From positions 62,001 through 126,000 of the forward strand of contig QHVI01000030.1 in assembly GCA_003223515.1 (NCBI GenBank): DNA of 64,000 nucleotides, in the 5' to 3' direction. The stretch is from Candidatus Angelobacter sp. Gp1-AA117 (GTDB taxonomy: Bacteria > Acidobacteriota > Terriglobia > Terriglobales > Acidobacteriaceae). Positions within the stretch are counted from its first letter, which is position 1. Each line of letters begins with the position of its first letter. The position numbers and the translations under genes were made by a program. Below are positions 34,907 through 43,903 of this stretch, piece by piece. The notes under the pieces were generated by a model. It saw only the letters and a list, made by a program, of their open reading frames with translations, was not told the DNA's origin and did no database searches.

Positions 34907-34994
34907 CATCACCTCCGATCCGATTCAGGATCGAATGGGCTTGTGAACCAAGGAAAAGTCACCGCTTCTTGGTTTCAAGCCCATTTAAATTTTC
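34907..34994 (+). ncRNA. Candidate small RNA with two hairpins
   Basis: Downstream of the promoter lie a small hairpin (CGATCC / GGATCG, about 34916-34933) and a long one. In the latter AATGGGCTTG (34934-34943) pairs with CAAGCCCATT (34976-34985), and AACCAAG pairs with CTTGGTT inside it. It is followed by TTAAATTTT, so the second hairpin may also terminate. The product would be about 85-90 nt. I do not recognise an Rfam family. The hfq gene lies 1.5 kb away, but no functional link is shown. Confidence 0.55.
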
Positions 34995-35104
34995 AGCCCT
35001 TAGTACTTAGCCTGTAGCTCTTAAGTTTTGTCTCAAGAGGGAAATATTGTCGCTAAATGTGCGGTTACAGATTCGCGTAAATTCGTAAATTCGTTTGATT
35101 GGCC

Positions 35105-36517
35105 TTATTTGCGGCTTTTTTGGCTCTGACTTTTACGCGAGGCGCGGGGAAGAACCGCATACCTCTGCAATACCCTCGCCAGCGATTCCGGCGCCTCCAC
35201 TTCCATCTGCACGGCGCTATCGCGGTATGCGCGTTTCAGGATACGGGCACGTGCCTCAATCTGGGCCAGGAGTTTGCCTTCGGTCTGCGGCACTTTGATG
35301 CGCATGGTTTGGATTGCATCCACGTGCAACTTGCCGTCGATAACCTGGAGCAGTTCATCGAGGCCAAGCTTCTTAGTGGCCGAAACATAGACGTTCATTC
35401 CACCGTTCACCAGTGAGCGTCGCTGTGCCTCCGGCAGCAGATCGGTTTTATTCATCACGCGAATTTGCGGCGCGCTCATCACTTCCAGCTCTTCCAACAC
35501 CTGTTCGACCTGCTTCTGCTGCTCATGTGCAATGGGGCTGGTCACATCCGAAATATGCAGGAGCAGCGCGGCGCGCTGTACCTCTTCCAGCGTGGCGCGG
35601 AAGGCGCTTACCAGGGTGGTCGGCAGGTTGCGAATGAATCCCACTGTGTCTGAGAGCAGGATTTTGCGCTTGCTGGGCAGCGTGATGGAGCGCACGGTTG
35701 GATCGAGCGTGGCAAACATCTTGGCGGATGTCAGCACGCCGGCCCGCGTCAGCGCGTTGAATAGCGTGGATTTTCCCGCATTGGTGTAGCCCACCAGGGC
35801 CACCGTCGGCAGCGGGACAGCTTCACGCCGCTGCCGCTGCTGGCCGCGGATGCGCTTAACCTCTTCAAGCTGGCCTTTGATGTGGCGGATACGCCGGTAA
35901 ATCTTCCTGCGGTCCGTTTCTAGCTGGGTTTCACCGGGGCCGCGGGTGCCGATTCCGCCGCCCAGCTGCGACATTTCAATACCGCGTCCGCCGAGTCGCG
36001 GCAGCAGGTATTCAAGCTGCGCCAGCTCCACCTGAAGCTGCCCTTCACGAGTGCGGGCGTGGCGGGCAAAGATATCCAGGATCAGTTGTGTCCGGTCGAT
36101 CACGCGCGCATCAACTTCGTTTTCTATGTTGCGCTGCTGTGAAGGTGAAAGCTCATGATCCACCAGCACCACGTCCGCCTGGGCCGAGGCTACGGCCCCG
36201 GCGATCTCCTGCAATTTGCCTTTGCCGATCAAGGTAGCCGGGTCAGGCTGGTCGCGGCGCTGCACGAATTCGCCGGCAATCTCTGCGCCCGCAGAGCGGG
36301 CCAGTTCGCGGAACTCGGCGAGCGACTCCTCCAGCCCTTGAACCGCAGACCGCGGGTGCTGTGTGCCCACCGCGGCGGCATCGCGAGCGATCACCGCGCC
36401 CGGAGGCAGATGAATGTCCTTTTCAGAACGTGAACGGCGGCGAAACTCGACAGCCACAAGGAAAGAGCGTTCCGGTTGGTCATTGCGGGTGCTGATCATC
36501 CCATCCGGAGCATGCAA
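35105..36517 (-). CDS. hflX: GTPase HflX
   Basis: The 470-residue protein has the HflX N-terminal domain ([34 protein letters not shown]), the Gly-rich linker ([20 protein letters not shown]) and a G domain with G1 [15 protein letters not shown]3 [10 protein letters not shown] and G4 NKTDLL. HflX binds 50S subunits and rescues or splits stalled or stressed ribosomes. It follows hfq on the minus strand, the classical hfq-hflX order, with a spacing of 27 bp. Confidence 0.97.
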   Translation of the reverse strand: MHAPDGMISTRNDQPERSFLVAVEFRRRSRSEKDIHLPPGAVIARDAAAVGTQHPRSAVQGLEESLAEFRELARSAGAEIAGEFVQRRDQPDPATLIGKGKLQEIAGAVASAQADVVLVDHELSPSQQRNIENEVDARVIDRTQLILDIFARHARTREGQLQVELAQLEYLLPRLGGRGIEMSQLGGGIGTRGPGETQLETDRRKIYRRIRHIKGQLEEVKRIRGQQRQRREAVPLPTVALVGYTNAGKSTLFNALTRAGVLTSAKMFATLDPTVRSITLPSKRKILLSDTVGFIRNLPTTLVSAFRATLEEVQRAALLLHISDVTSPIAHEQQKQVEQVLEELEVMSAPQIRVMNKTDLLPEAQRRSLVNGGMNVYVSATKKLGLDELLQVIDGKLHVDAIQTMRIKVPQTEGKLLAQIEARARILKRAYRDSAVQMEVEAPESLARVLQRYAVLPRASRKSQSQKSRK

Positions 36518-36544
36518 ACGGCGGGAACCTTGCCTGGGAATAAC

Positions 36545-36832
36545 CTAGCCCTCCGACTTCACTGGACTGGCTTCGCTTTCCGTACTTGCGGAATGATGTG
36601 TCCGGTTTTCTCCGTAATGACTGCCCTTCGACATGACCACCGTTGAAATGGCATGTTTAAAGATGAGCTGTTCCTGATTGTTCGTTTCAAGGACTACTGA
36701 ATACTTATCAAAGGAACGGATGCGCCCGGAAAGCTTCACACCGCTCAACAGATAAATCGTGATCTGCGTCTTGTCTTTACGCGCTGTGTTCAGAAATGAG
36801 TCCTGGATGTTTTGCGCCGGCTTGTTTTCCAT
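36545..36832 (-). CDS. hfq: RNA chaperone Hfq
   Basis: With start ATG 36832 ([20 protein letters not shown]) the protein has 95 residues; an ATG ten codons earlier (36862) is possible. Sm1 is [20 protein letters not shown] and Sm2 is [14 protein letters not shown], with the conserved KHAIST. The C-terminal tail is Ser/His/Glu-rich. Hfq matches small RNAs with mRNA targets and supports sRNA regulation. AGGAG lies in the 10-codon stretch before the chosen start. Confidence 0.97.
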   Translation of the reverse strand: MENKPAQNIQDSFLNTARKDKTQITIYLLSGVKLSGRIRSFDKYSVVLETNNQEQLIFKHAISTVVMSKGSHYGENRTHHSASTESEASPVKSEG

Positions 36833-37014
36833 CTGCCGATCTTTCTCCTGTATGACTTCCATACCGTTTGAACCCTGAGAACAGCTAAGATAAACTCCTT
36901 AAAGCATTGTAGACCTTCGACTCCCCGGCGGCAAAAGGGGCCAAACCCGCCCTCCTCCAGAATGTTAAAATCCGGTTAGAGAGCCTTGTGAAGAGCGCCC
37001 TGCAAAAAACGGTG

Positions 37015-38157
37015 ATGCAGGTCCCCATGCTGGACTTGTCGCGCCAGTACGCCTCCATTCGCAGTGAGGTGCTGGCTGCGGTCGAGCGCATCTGCGACTC
37101 CCAGCGCTACATTCTGAGCGACGAAGTAGCTGCCTTTGAGCGCGATTTTGCCGGACTTTGCGGAGCCCGCGAAGCTGTTGGCTGCGCTTCTGGTACAGAT
37201 GCATTATGGCTGGCCCTGGCTGCCGCAGGTGTAGGTCCAGGACACGACGTTATTACCACCCCTTTCAGCTTTTTTGCCACCGCCAGCGCGATTACCCGCG
37301 CCGGAGCATTCCCGGTTTTCGCCGATATCGATCCCGAGACTCTGAATCTCGACCCCCAAAGCGTTGAGAAGAAGCTCAAGGCCGGGCGCTCGCGCATGAA
37401 AGCCATCTTGCCTGTGCACCTGTACGGGCAATGCGCGGATATGGATGCTTTCAACCAGGTTGCTGAACAGTTCCATCTCGCAGTGATTGAAGATGCCGCG
37501 CAAGCCGTAGGCGCGACCTGGGACGGCAAGCTGGCTGGTTCGATCGGGCTGGCAGCCGCATTCAGTTTCTATCCCACAAAAAATCTGAGTGCTTTCGGTG
37601 ATGCGGGTGCGCTGACTACCAATGACGCAAAGCTGGCGGAGCGTATGCGCAGCCTGCGCAATCATGGCAGCAGGCAGCGCTATTATCACGAGGAAATTGG
37701 CGCCAACAGCAGGCTGGATGCCATCCAGGCTGCGGTTTTGCGGGTGAAGATGCCGCTGCTGCAACAATGGAACACAGAGCGCCGGCAGCGCGCGCGTGCT
37801 TATGACCGTCTGTTGAGTCATGCTGGGCTCACCAGCACGGGAGCAGACTCGAGCGCGCCGGTCACAATCCTGAAAACCCATCCCAAAGCTACCCACATTT
37901 ATCACCAGTATGTCATCCGGGTGCGTTATCGTGATCGCCTGCGGGCTTTTCTGGGCGAGCGCGGTGTGGGGTCAGAGATTTATTATCCTGTACCTCTGCA
38001 TCAGCAGAAGTGCTACGCCTATCTGGGCTACGCCCCAGGTGATCTGCCGGAATCCGAGCGCGCCGCTACTGACGTACTGGCATTGCCGATGTTCGCCGAA
38101 CTGCGCGAAGACGAGCAGCAGTACGTGGTGGAAATGATCGCTGATTTTTACTCGTAA
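37015..38157 (+). CDS. DegT/DnrJ/EryC1-family aminotransferase
   Basis: The start may be GTG 36988 or ATG 37015 (MQVPMLDLSRQYASIRSEVL); the latter matches the family's usual opening. The PLP fold is evident: GCASGTDALWLALAAAGVGP, the FPVFADIDPETLNLDP strand, VIEDAAQAVGATWDGK with the ring-binding Asp, and SFYPTKNLSAFGDAGALTT with the Schiff-base Lys. These enzymes aminate keto-sugars for surface polysaccharides. No sugar-biosynthesis genes are adjacent, so the substrate is unknown. Confidence 0.93.
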   Translation: MQVPMLDLSRQYASIRSEVLAAVERICDSQRYILSDEVAAFERDFAGLCGAREAVGCASGTDALWLALAAAGVGPGHDVITTPFSFFATASAITRAGAFPVFADIDPETLNLDPQSVEKKLKAGRSRMKAILPVHLYGQCADMDAFNQVAEQFHLAVIEDAAQAVGATWDGKLAGSIGLAAAFSFYPTKNLSAFGDAGALTTNDAKLAERMRSLRNHGSRQRYYHEEIGANSRLDAIQAAVLRVKMPLLQQWNTERRQRARAYDRLLSHAGLTSTGADSSAPVTILKTHPKATHIYHQYVIRVRYRDRLRAFLGERGVGSEIYYPVPLHQQKCYAYLGYAPGDLPESERAATDVLALPMFAELREDEQQYVVEMIADFYS

Positions 38158-38491
38158 GTTCTTTGCTGCGATCTGCTGAAATAAAACCTTACCGCTTGAC
38201 GCTGATGAACCAAAAGCTTTACCACTGATTAAACAGATAAAAACAGATAAGTTTGTGATCTTTCTCTGCCGGCTTTGCGCCCTCTGTATTGCTATTCCTG
38301 AAATTCTTCTCGTCGTGCGAAGGAACTTCAAGCATGGTTACCCAACAGTAATCAGTGTTTATCTGTGTTGATCTGTGGTGAAATTTAGAATCAGCGTTCA
38401 TCAGTTCATCAGCGGTAAGGTTTTGCTCTTCTCCGTGCCTCCGTGTCTCCGTGGTAGGTTTGGTTGCGGCTAGGCTGCGTTATGGTTCAAA
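38158..38491. repeat. Spacer with dispersed repeats
   Basis: About 330 bp. The block 38290-38420 repeats the element found at 2130-2285 (TGCTATTCCTGAAATTCTTC, then GCGAAGGA and ATCAGTG words). Degenerate CTCTGCG/CTCCGTG words stand at 38270-38290 and 38425-38455. No gene. Confidence 0.75.
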
Positions 38492-40129
38492 TCACTTACG
38501 CACAGAATCGGTGGCAGATTGCATCAATAATGCTCCGTAGTTTGCGGCCGCCTGCTCCAGTCTTTGTTGCTCTGCTGTGCCTTCCAGAGCATTCGCGGCC
38601 AGCATGCACCAGGCACAGCGGAACACCGCATAGGCTTTGAGATAGCCGCCGATTCTGGCGCGGGCATCATCGCCGCTGGCGCGGTGGTACATCCTGAGGA
38701 ACGTCTCTGTCGCGCGCGTGTTCATTTGCCATTCGATGATGGCTCCGGCCAAGTCCCACGCGATGTCGGTTGCTCCGGGAAAGAAATGATCGTCGCCATG
38801 AGCGCCGGAATCGGTCTTCAGCATCTGGCCGTCAGCACTGAGGACCCATTCGTGCGGCTGCATGCGGCCATCCACGATGGCAGGGTGGATGATCTCCAGC
38901 GTGGCTGAAGTATCAAAGCGCAGTGCATGGAGATTGTGCTGCACCATGTGCCGCAACGCATCAGAATCGGCTGCTTCAATCCTGAAAGCCTGTGCCCGGA
39001 AAGCGCAATAAGCAGCCATGCGGGCCAGCACGCTCTCTGAAAGATCTTTGACAGACATGGGACGGCCCTTAATCAGCGGGTAGGAAGCAAAGCCATCGCT
39101 TTCCATGCGAGGGCTAGGCCCGAATCCAGCCTCAGCAATGGTTGATTCGCGCTCTATTAGCTGCTGGCCGTAATGTCCGAACCCAACGAACTTGAAGAAT
39201 CTCGGATCGGCGGGGGGACTTGCCGCCCCGGAACTCACATATTTCACGCGCTCAAAATTCAGCCATGAAGCCGGCCAGCAGCTCTCGCTTTTGAGAAAGT
39301 AACGCCGCCACTCTCCGCCGCCAATGTACACCTGCGCACCGGCAGGAATGCGGGTTCCATTGGGTACCGCCACTGAGCGGAACTTTCGCCAGCGCTGCGG
39401 ACCATCCGGGGCGCGCAGTAATTCAACGTGCGGTTCGTAGCTGCACACGAACGTAATTCTTTCATGGGCCACACCGGCCCTCGCGAGCGCCTCTCCTGTG
39501 GCCAGAAAGGACGATCCGCTGATGCCCGGCCCTTCATCCACCACGAAGAAAGCCGCACCGGAGGAAATCCCATCCGTCACAAGCTGAAGCTGTTCCGGAG
39601 AAAATTCCGCCCGCCGGTCATAAGGATGTCCTTTAGGGCGCACGCTTGTTCTCTCTGCGCGGCAGCCATGTTCTCGCAAGGCCGCAGCAAAGACCGCGCT
39701 CAAGGTCACGCCAATACTGCGAATGCCAATGACTACAGCTTGGGTTGGAAGTGGGTCTAGCCGGGTCAGGACATCGGCAAAGGCCAATGGATGCAGGGCG
39801 TAATACGCGAACCCTTCAGGAGTTGAGAGGACCAGATTCTCTGGAGGAACAGCAGTTTCAAGACGTTTGAACTGCTGGAGCAAAGCAGAAGCTGGACGGG
39901 CAGCAACGAGGGTTTCAGCAGCGGCATCTGTTACTGCTGCCCATGCTTGCGTGCTCTGATGCTCATCGGCAATAGCACATTCCAATTCTCCTGCATACAG
40001 CAATGCCGAGAGGACGGCATCAGCCCCACCCAGCCTGAGCTGCTGGATCAGGGCGAGCTTTAGTGCTGTTCCGCTTACAGTCTTGCGCCCTTCGCGAAAG
40101 ACGAGCAGGTTCAAAGAATGTGCTTTCAT
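38492..40129 (-). CDS. Phosphoribosyltransferase-like / kinase-like fusion, unknown function
   Basis: The 545-residue protein has a type I phosphoribosyltransferase-like core at about residues 100-260. AVVIGIRSIGVTLSAVFAAA supports the first strand, and FFVVDEGPGISGSSFLATGE (194-213) is the PRPP-binding loop. The C-terminal third contains KTDSGAHGDDHFFPGATDIA-WDL (438-460), which reads like the catalytic and metal loop of aminoglycoside-phosphotransferase-like kinases. This combination recalls PRTases of nucleotide-modification or tellurium-type clusters, but no such partner genes are nearby. Substrates are unknown. Confidence 0.7.
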   Translation of the reverse strand: MKAHSLNLLVFREGRKTVSGTALKLALIQQLRLGGADAVLSALLYAGELECAIADEHQSTQAWAAVTDAAAETLVAARPASALLQQFKRLETAVPPENLVLSTPEGFAYYALHPLAFADVLTRLDPLPTQAVVIGIRSIGVTLSAVFAAALREHGCRAERTSVRPKGHPYDRRAEFSPEQLQLVTDGISSGAAFFVVDEGPGISGSSFLATGEALARAGVAHERITFVCSYEPHVELLRAPDGPQRWRKFRSVAVPNGTRIPAGAQVYIGGGEWRRYFLKSESCWPASWLNFERVKYVSSGAASPPADPRFFKFVGFGHYGQQLIERESTIAEAGFGPSPRMESDGFASYPLIKGRPMSVKDLSESVLARMAAYCAFRAQAFRIEAADSDALRHMVQHNLHALRFDTSATLEIIHPAIVDGRMQPHEWVLSADGQMLKTDSGAHGDDHFFPGATDIAWDLAGAIIEWQMNTRATETFLRMYHRASGDDARARIGGYLKAYAVFRCAWCMLAANALEGTAEQQRLEQAAANYGALLMQSATDSVRK

Positions 40130-40137
40130 TCACCCGA

Positions 40138-40374
40138 TCAGGCCGCTTCTTTTTCTTTCTTTTTACGGGCTGCACGCGGCGAACGGGAAACATCTCCTTC
40201 TTTATCAATGAAGTAAAGGAACTGGTTGTCGCGTTCCACGGCATTAGGCACCAGTACCCTGGTTTCACCCTCTCCGGATTTGGGTTTCTGGCACACATTC
40301 CCATTGCCATCAAGGAAATAAAGATATTTCTTGTAATCCCGTTCCAGATTCAGTTGTTTAACTTTTTCTGCCAT
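40138..40374 (-). CDS. Small conserved hypothetical protein (78 aa)
   Basis: The start chosen is ATG 40374 (MAEKVKQLNLERDYKKYLYF); a GTG at 40392 is possible. The product contains two similar motifs, KYLYFLDGNGNVCQKPK and QFLYFIDKEGDVSRSPR, which look like a duplicated beta-hairpin, then a basic tail (AARKKKEKEAA). It lies 8 bp upstream of the fusion gene on the same strand and may be co-transcribed. Function unknown. Confidence 0.7.
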   Translation of the reverse strand: MAEKVKQLNLERDYKKYLYFLDGNGNVCQKPKSGEGETRVLVPNAVERDNQFLYFIDKEGDVSRSPRAARKKKEKEAA

Positions 40375-40416
40375 ACCCGTTTTGGACGGCACATCTTTGT
40401 ATCCGGATGCCCTCGG

Positions 40417-41538
40417 CTAACGTGAGCGTCTCGATTTGCGGTGCAGCTTGGGTGGAGGCTCCTCTCCCGGTCCAAGTACCCGGCGCACAATGGGAGGATT
40501 GAATTTGTACTGCAATTCACGGTTGCTGCCGTTTTCATCCTGCACACGCAGCGTAAAAGTCCGCAGGTCGCCTTCCTTACCAAAGTTTCCCCGGCCCAGG
40601 GTCACAGGCAACACGCCGTTCAGACCGCGTTCACGATAGGCAGTTTCATAGCGGTGGCGCCGGACATTCCAGGTGAAGACGCGCACTTGGCTATAGTCAT
40701 AAGGCAGGCCGTCTTTGTTGTCAGAGAGGAGTACCAGGTATTCGAGGACTTTCTTGTCTTCGTCCTGCACCTCATCCAGTGCGAAGAAAGCCACAATGCG
40801 CTGGCCCTCGGCATAAGTCGCGATCTCGATTGGGACATCTACATACAACAGGCGACCAAGCACCCAGCCCACTCGCTTTTGCGCATCTCTCACCAGCCAC
40901 CAGTCTTCCAGAATCACCGGCTGGCCTGGTTTAGACGCTTGATCGTCGTCTGACTCGGAATCCTTGTCTTTGTCCTTTGCGTCTTTCTTGTCGCTGTCTT
41001 TCTGGTCTTTATCTTTGTCGGGTTTATCGGGCTTGGCGACCGCCGTCGCGGGTGCGTTGCGGTCGGCAGTCTGGCGCTGCAGCAGCTCCACCTTGTCGTT
41101 TTCATTGAGTTGATAGAGGTGCTCGGATTTGCGTCCCGGAGTCACGTGCAGGTTTACCGGCCTGCGAGCCACCGCCACAGCCTGGGTGGGAACGTCTTTG
41201 AACTTTTGCGCCATCTGCTGGAACTGGTCATAGGTTTCCTGATCCGTCAGGTAGCGGTCCTGGATCCAGCCTTCCTCGCCCCGGGAGGTACGCACGCGCA
41301 CGAAACGCTTGTTCTGCATGTGCTCCAGAATCTGCACGCGCTCACCGTTATGGACTAACCCGGTCTTGTTGTACAGGGTGGCTACATGATCGCGCAACGC
41401 GGCTTCCGGTTCAGCCACATAGGCGTATTCGGGTTTCTCGGAGACAGCTCCGCACCCGCTCAGGAGCACGACCAGAGAGAAAACGAGAATGAGAAAAATC
41501 AGCGAACCTCTGAGGTCCGCAACAGCAGGTTTGTACAT
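40417..41538 (-). CDS. SH3-domain lipoprotein
   Basis: The start ATG 41538 gives a lipoprotein signal with lipobox LLSGC. The protein has 373 residues. Two bacterial SH3-like modules are seen (HVATLYNKTGLVHNGERVQI ... GEEGWIQDRYL, and VNLHVTPGRKSEHLYQLNEN ... QKRVGWVLGRLLY). They are split by an extremely charged Lys/Asp linker (residues about 170-205). The C-terminal 150 residues are beta-rich. It probably binds peptidoglycan or a wall partner from the outer or inner membrane surface. Confidence 0.82.
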   Translation of the reverse strand: MYKPAVADLRGSLIFLILVFSLVVLLSGCGAVSEKPEYAYVAEPEAALRDHVATLYNKTGLVHNGERVQILEHMQNKRFVRVRTSRGEEGWIQDRYLTDQETYDQFQQMAQKFKDVPTQAVAVARRPVNLHVTPGRKSEHLYQLNENDKVELLQRQTADRNAPATAVAKPDKPDKDKDQKDSDKKDAKDKDKDSESDDDQASKPGQPVILEDWWLVRDAQKRVGWVLGRLLYVDVPIEIATYAEGQRIVAFFALDEVQDEDKKVLEYLVLLSDNKDGLPYDYSQVRVFTWNVRRHRYETAYRERGLNGVLPVTLGRGNFGKEGDLRTFTLRVQDENGSNRELQYKFNPPIVRRVLGPGEEPPPKLHRKSRRSR

Positions 41539-41630
41539 GGGTGAAAGACAAATATAGCAGTGTTGCGTGAAAAGCACAGGTGCATTCCGCGAATCCGCGC
41601 TTACACGTATACTGCTCATTCGGAGGACCA

Positions 41631-42599
41631 GTGCAAGCCCCCCTTACGTTCGTTTTATCGGCAGTATTGCTGTTTTCTTACCCGCTTTTTGCGCAGGATG
41701 CACCCGCGCATGACGTCCTTGCCAACCACATCCATGGCGAACTGGCCTTTCTGGCAGACGACGCTCTGAGAGGACGTGGCAGCGGCACTGCCGATGAACT
41801 GGTAGCGGCCGTCTACCTGGCTTCGCAACTGCGCGAGATGGGCGTACAGCCTGCCGGTGATCATGGCGGCTATATCCAGGATGTCTCCGGTGAGTTCAGG
41901 TTTCGCGGCGGCCCCAGGCAGTGGCACACCCGCAATGTGATTGGCATCATTCCCGGCCATGATAGCAAGTTGAAAGATGAAGTAGTGCTGCTTACTGCTC
42001 ACCTGGACCATATCGGAGTCCAGAAACCCGTCAATGGAGACGATATTTATAACGGCGCCGACGATGATGCTTCAGGCTGCGTGGCTGTTCTTGAACTTGC
42101 GCGCGCGCTGGTTGCAAAAGAGCACAAACGGACGATAGTGGTGGCCCTCTTTGGCAGCGAGGAAACCGGCGGCCAGGGTGACCAGTATTTTCTTGAGCAT
42201 CCGCCGGTTCCACTCAAGAACATCATTGCCAACCTGGAGTTTGAGATGATCGGTCGTCCGGACTCCGCCGTGAAGCCCGACGAACTCTGGCTCACCGGGT
42301 TCGACCGCAGCAATCTTGGTACGGAACTCGCCAAACACGGCGCCAAGCTGGTTGCTGATCCTCATCCTAGCGAACAGTTTTTCCAGCGCTCAGACAATTT
42401 TGCGCTGGCTCAGAAGGGGATCATCGCCCATACCGTCTCCAGTTTTGGCTTGCACAACGACTACCACCGGCCCAGTGATGATCTGGCGCACATCGATTTC
42501 AGGCACATGGAACAGGCAATAGAATCGATGTTCAAGCCTGTGGAATGGCTAGCTAATACAGACTTCAAGCCCGAATGGAACCCCGGCAAAAAACCGTAA
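41631..42599 (+). CDS. M28-family zinc aminopeptidase, secreted
   Basis: The start is GTG 41631, preceded by GGAGG, which puts the signal peptide (LTFVLSAVLLFSYPLFAQ) at the N-terminus; the longer frame to 41580 is not needed. The mature enzyme shows the metal-ligand set LLTAHLDHIG (His), NGADDDASG (bridging Asp), ALFGSEETGGQGD (catalytic Glu pair) and the late His in HNDYHRPSDD. It should trim N-terminal residues from extracytoplasmic peptides. Divergent from the SH3 lipoprotein. Confidence 0.93.
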   Translation: MQAPLTFVLSAVLLFSYPLFAQDAPAHDVLANHIHGELAFLADDALRGRGSGTADELVAAVYLASQLREMGVQPAGDHGGYIQDVSGEFRFRGGPRQWHTRNVIGIIPGHDSKLKDEVVLLTAHLDHIGVQKPVNGDDIYNGADDDASGCVAVLELARALVAKEHKRTIVVALFGSEETGGQGDQYFLEHPPVPLKNIIANLEFEMIGRPDSAVKPDELWLTGFDRSNLGTELAKHGAKLVADPHPSEQFFQRSDNFALAQKGIIAHTVSSFGLHNDYHRPSDDLAHIDFRHMEQAIESMFKPVEWLANTDFKPEWNPGKKP

Positions 42600-42616
42600 T
42601 GAAACTTCCATCATCC

Positions 42617-42823
42617 TCAAAGAATGCCAGGTGGAGTTCCGTTGCTTGAGAAATACTCGATCAAAGGTTTGACGATGCAATATATCAGGAGTACACCTGC
42701 AAGCACCACTATAATGGTAAGGCTTATTTCATCGGGAAAACCAAGAATTCCGTCTGCCACTTCAAGCAATCCTCTGCCCCATCCGGGTTTCTCGTCCTGA
42801 CTTTGCGTGCTTTCCTCGAACAT
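42617..42823 (-). CDS. Small single-span membrane protein (68 aa)
   Basis: A good ribosome site (AAGGGGGCGAG) precedes the ATG at 42823. The product has a polar N-terminus (FEESTQSQDEKPGWGRGLLE) and one hydrophobic segment (ISLTIIVVLAGVLLIYCIVK). No family was recognised. Convergent with the M28 peptidase gene. Confidence 0.55.
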   Translation of the reverse strand: MFEESTQSQDEKPGWGRGLLEVADGILGFPDEISLTIIVVLAGVLLIYCIVKPLIEYFSSNGTPPGIL

Positions 42824-43043
42824 GACTCGCCCCCTTACACGAGAGACGATGCCTTTGAAGGAAAATTACAGCGCGGGGGAGTTTTTGGGGGTGAATTTTC
42901 TTTCTCCCGATCTCTGCTTTAGTGATAGTATTACAGCGCTCAAACCCGATGCCGTCCGCGACGGCGCGAACTTTCGTGGCTTTATCATCCGTGCGCTTGT
43001 ACTTAGTGATTTAAAGTTCCAGCAAGTCCAGGAGAATGCGAGA

Positions 43044-43739
43044 TCACGGCAAATTCAGCACGACCTTCTCGCCATTCCCGGTGTACTCCAGTTGGTGGAC
43101 ATTCTTGCGGTCTTTACTGGGAACCGAAAAGTAAAGATAGCCGGAGACCGGAGCTGAAGCTTCGCCCAAAGGTAAAGCTTTTCCGCTGAGTTCCTGCTCC
43201 ATGGCGCGCCGGTCGTAGCGAATGGTCTCGGTATTGTTAGGTGTAGTCTTCCCACCGACGCCGACACCGACGCCGGCACCAGAAGAGTATACGACCCCAT
43301 TGGGACGGCGCTGGCCGGTTGCAGGATCGATTCCGCCATGTTCATAGCCAATGCCGCTGTGAGTCTCGACCCCAGCCTGAGTTGTCCGGTCCCCTGGGAC
43401 GATCTCAACCAGGTCGGCAGCGATCAACTCAGCGCTCGCAGGGCGAATGCCAATATCAGCGCCTTTTACCCGCAGTACAAAATCATCCACCGAGACGTTC
43501 ACGCGCGTACCCTTGGGAAACAGCGCAACCTCAACCACGACGCAGCATTCTTCTACATTCGTGATAAAAACCTTCCTCGCATCTTTGCGGGAGAGGAGCA
43601 GGGCTCCAATCGAAGCTCTGCTCTGCTCCGCATGTGCCGGATACTTGTCAGCAGAGGCGCGAGGGGCCGTTCCTTTAGGAGACTGGGCAGCCAATTCTGC
43701 GCAGATCAATAGGAGAGCCAGGCTTTTAATAAGTTTCAT
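43044..43739 (-). CDS. Secreted hypothetical protein with Gly/Val-rich stretch
   Basis: The start ATG 43739 gives a signal peptide (SLALLLICAELAAQ); 231 codons remain. The mature part has a beta-rich domain (CCVVVEVALFPKGTRVNVSV) and a stretch of Gly-Val repeats (SSGAGVGVGVGGKTT). The end YLYFSVPSKDRKNVHQLEYT resembles short secreted acidobacterial proteins. No catalytic motif. A longer frame to 43796 lacks a ribosome site. Confidence 0.72.
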   Translation of the reverse strand: MKLIKSLALLLICAELAAQSPKGTAPRASADKYPAHAEQSRASIGALLLSRKDARKVFITNVEECCVVVEVALFPKGTRVNVSVDDFVLRVKGADIGIRPASAELIAADLVEIVPGDRTTQAGVETHSGIGYEHGGIDPATGQRRPNGVVYSSGAGVGVGVGGKTTPNNTETIRYDRRAMEQELSGKALPLGEASAPVSGYLYFSVPSKDRKNVHQLEYTGNGEKVVLNLP

Positions 43740-43903
43740 AGCATGCCTTCTATGAGGCAAATTGTACTCCACTTGAGCTGCCCGGATTGCCCTCACGGAA
43801 GAGAAGAACGTTGCAGGGACTGAGTACCAGGTGCTAATTGCTAAGCGCTAATTGCTGTAGTAAAAAAGTAGTTCATGACAAACCCAGGTGCCGCAGGAGC
43901 GCT

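Noticed and set aside
42807-43157. 116-codon + strand frame between two minus-strand genes
   Set aside because: It overlaps the better-supported small membrane protein and the secreted protein and has no credible domain.
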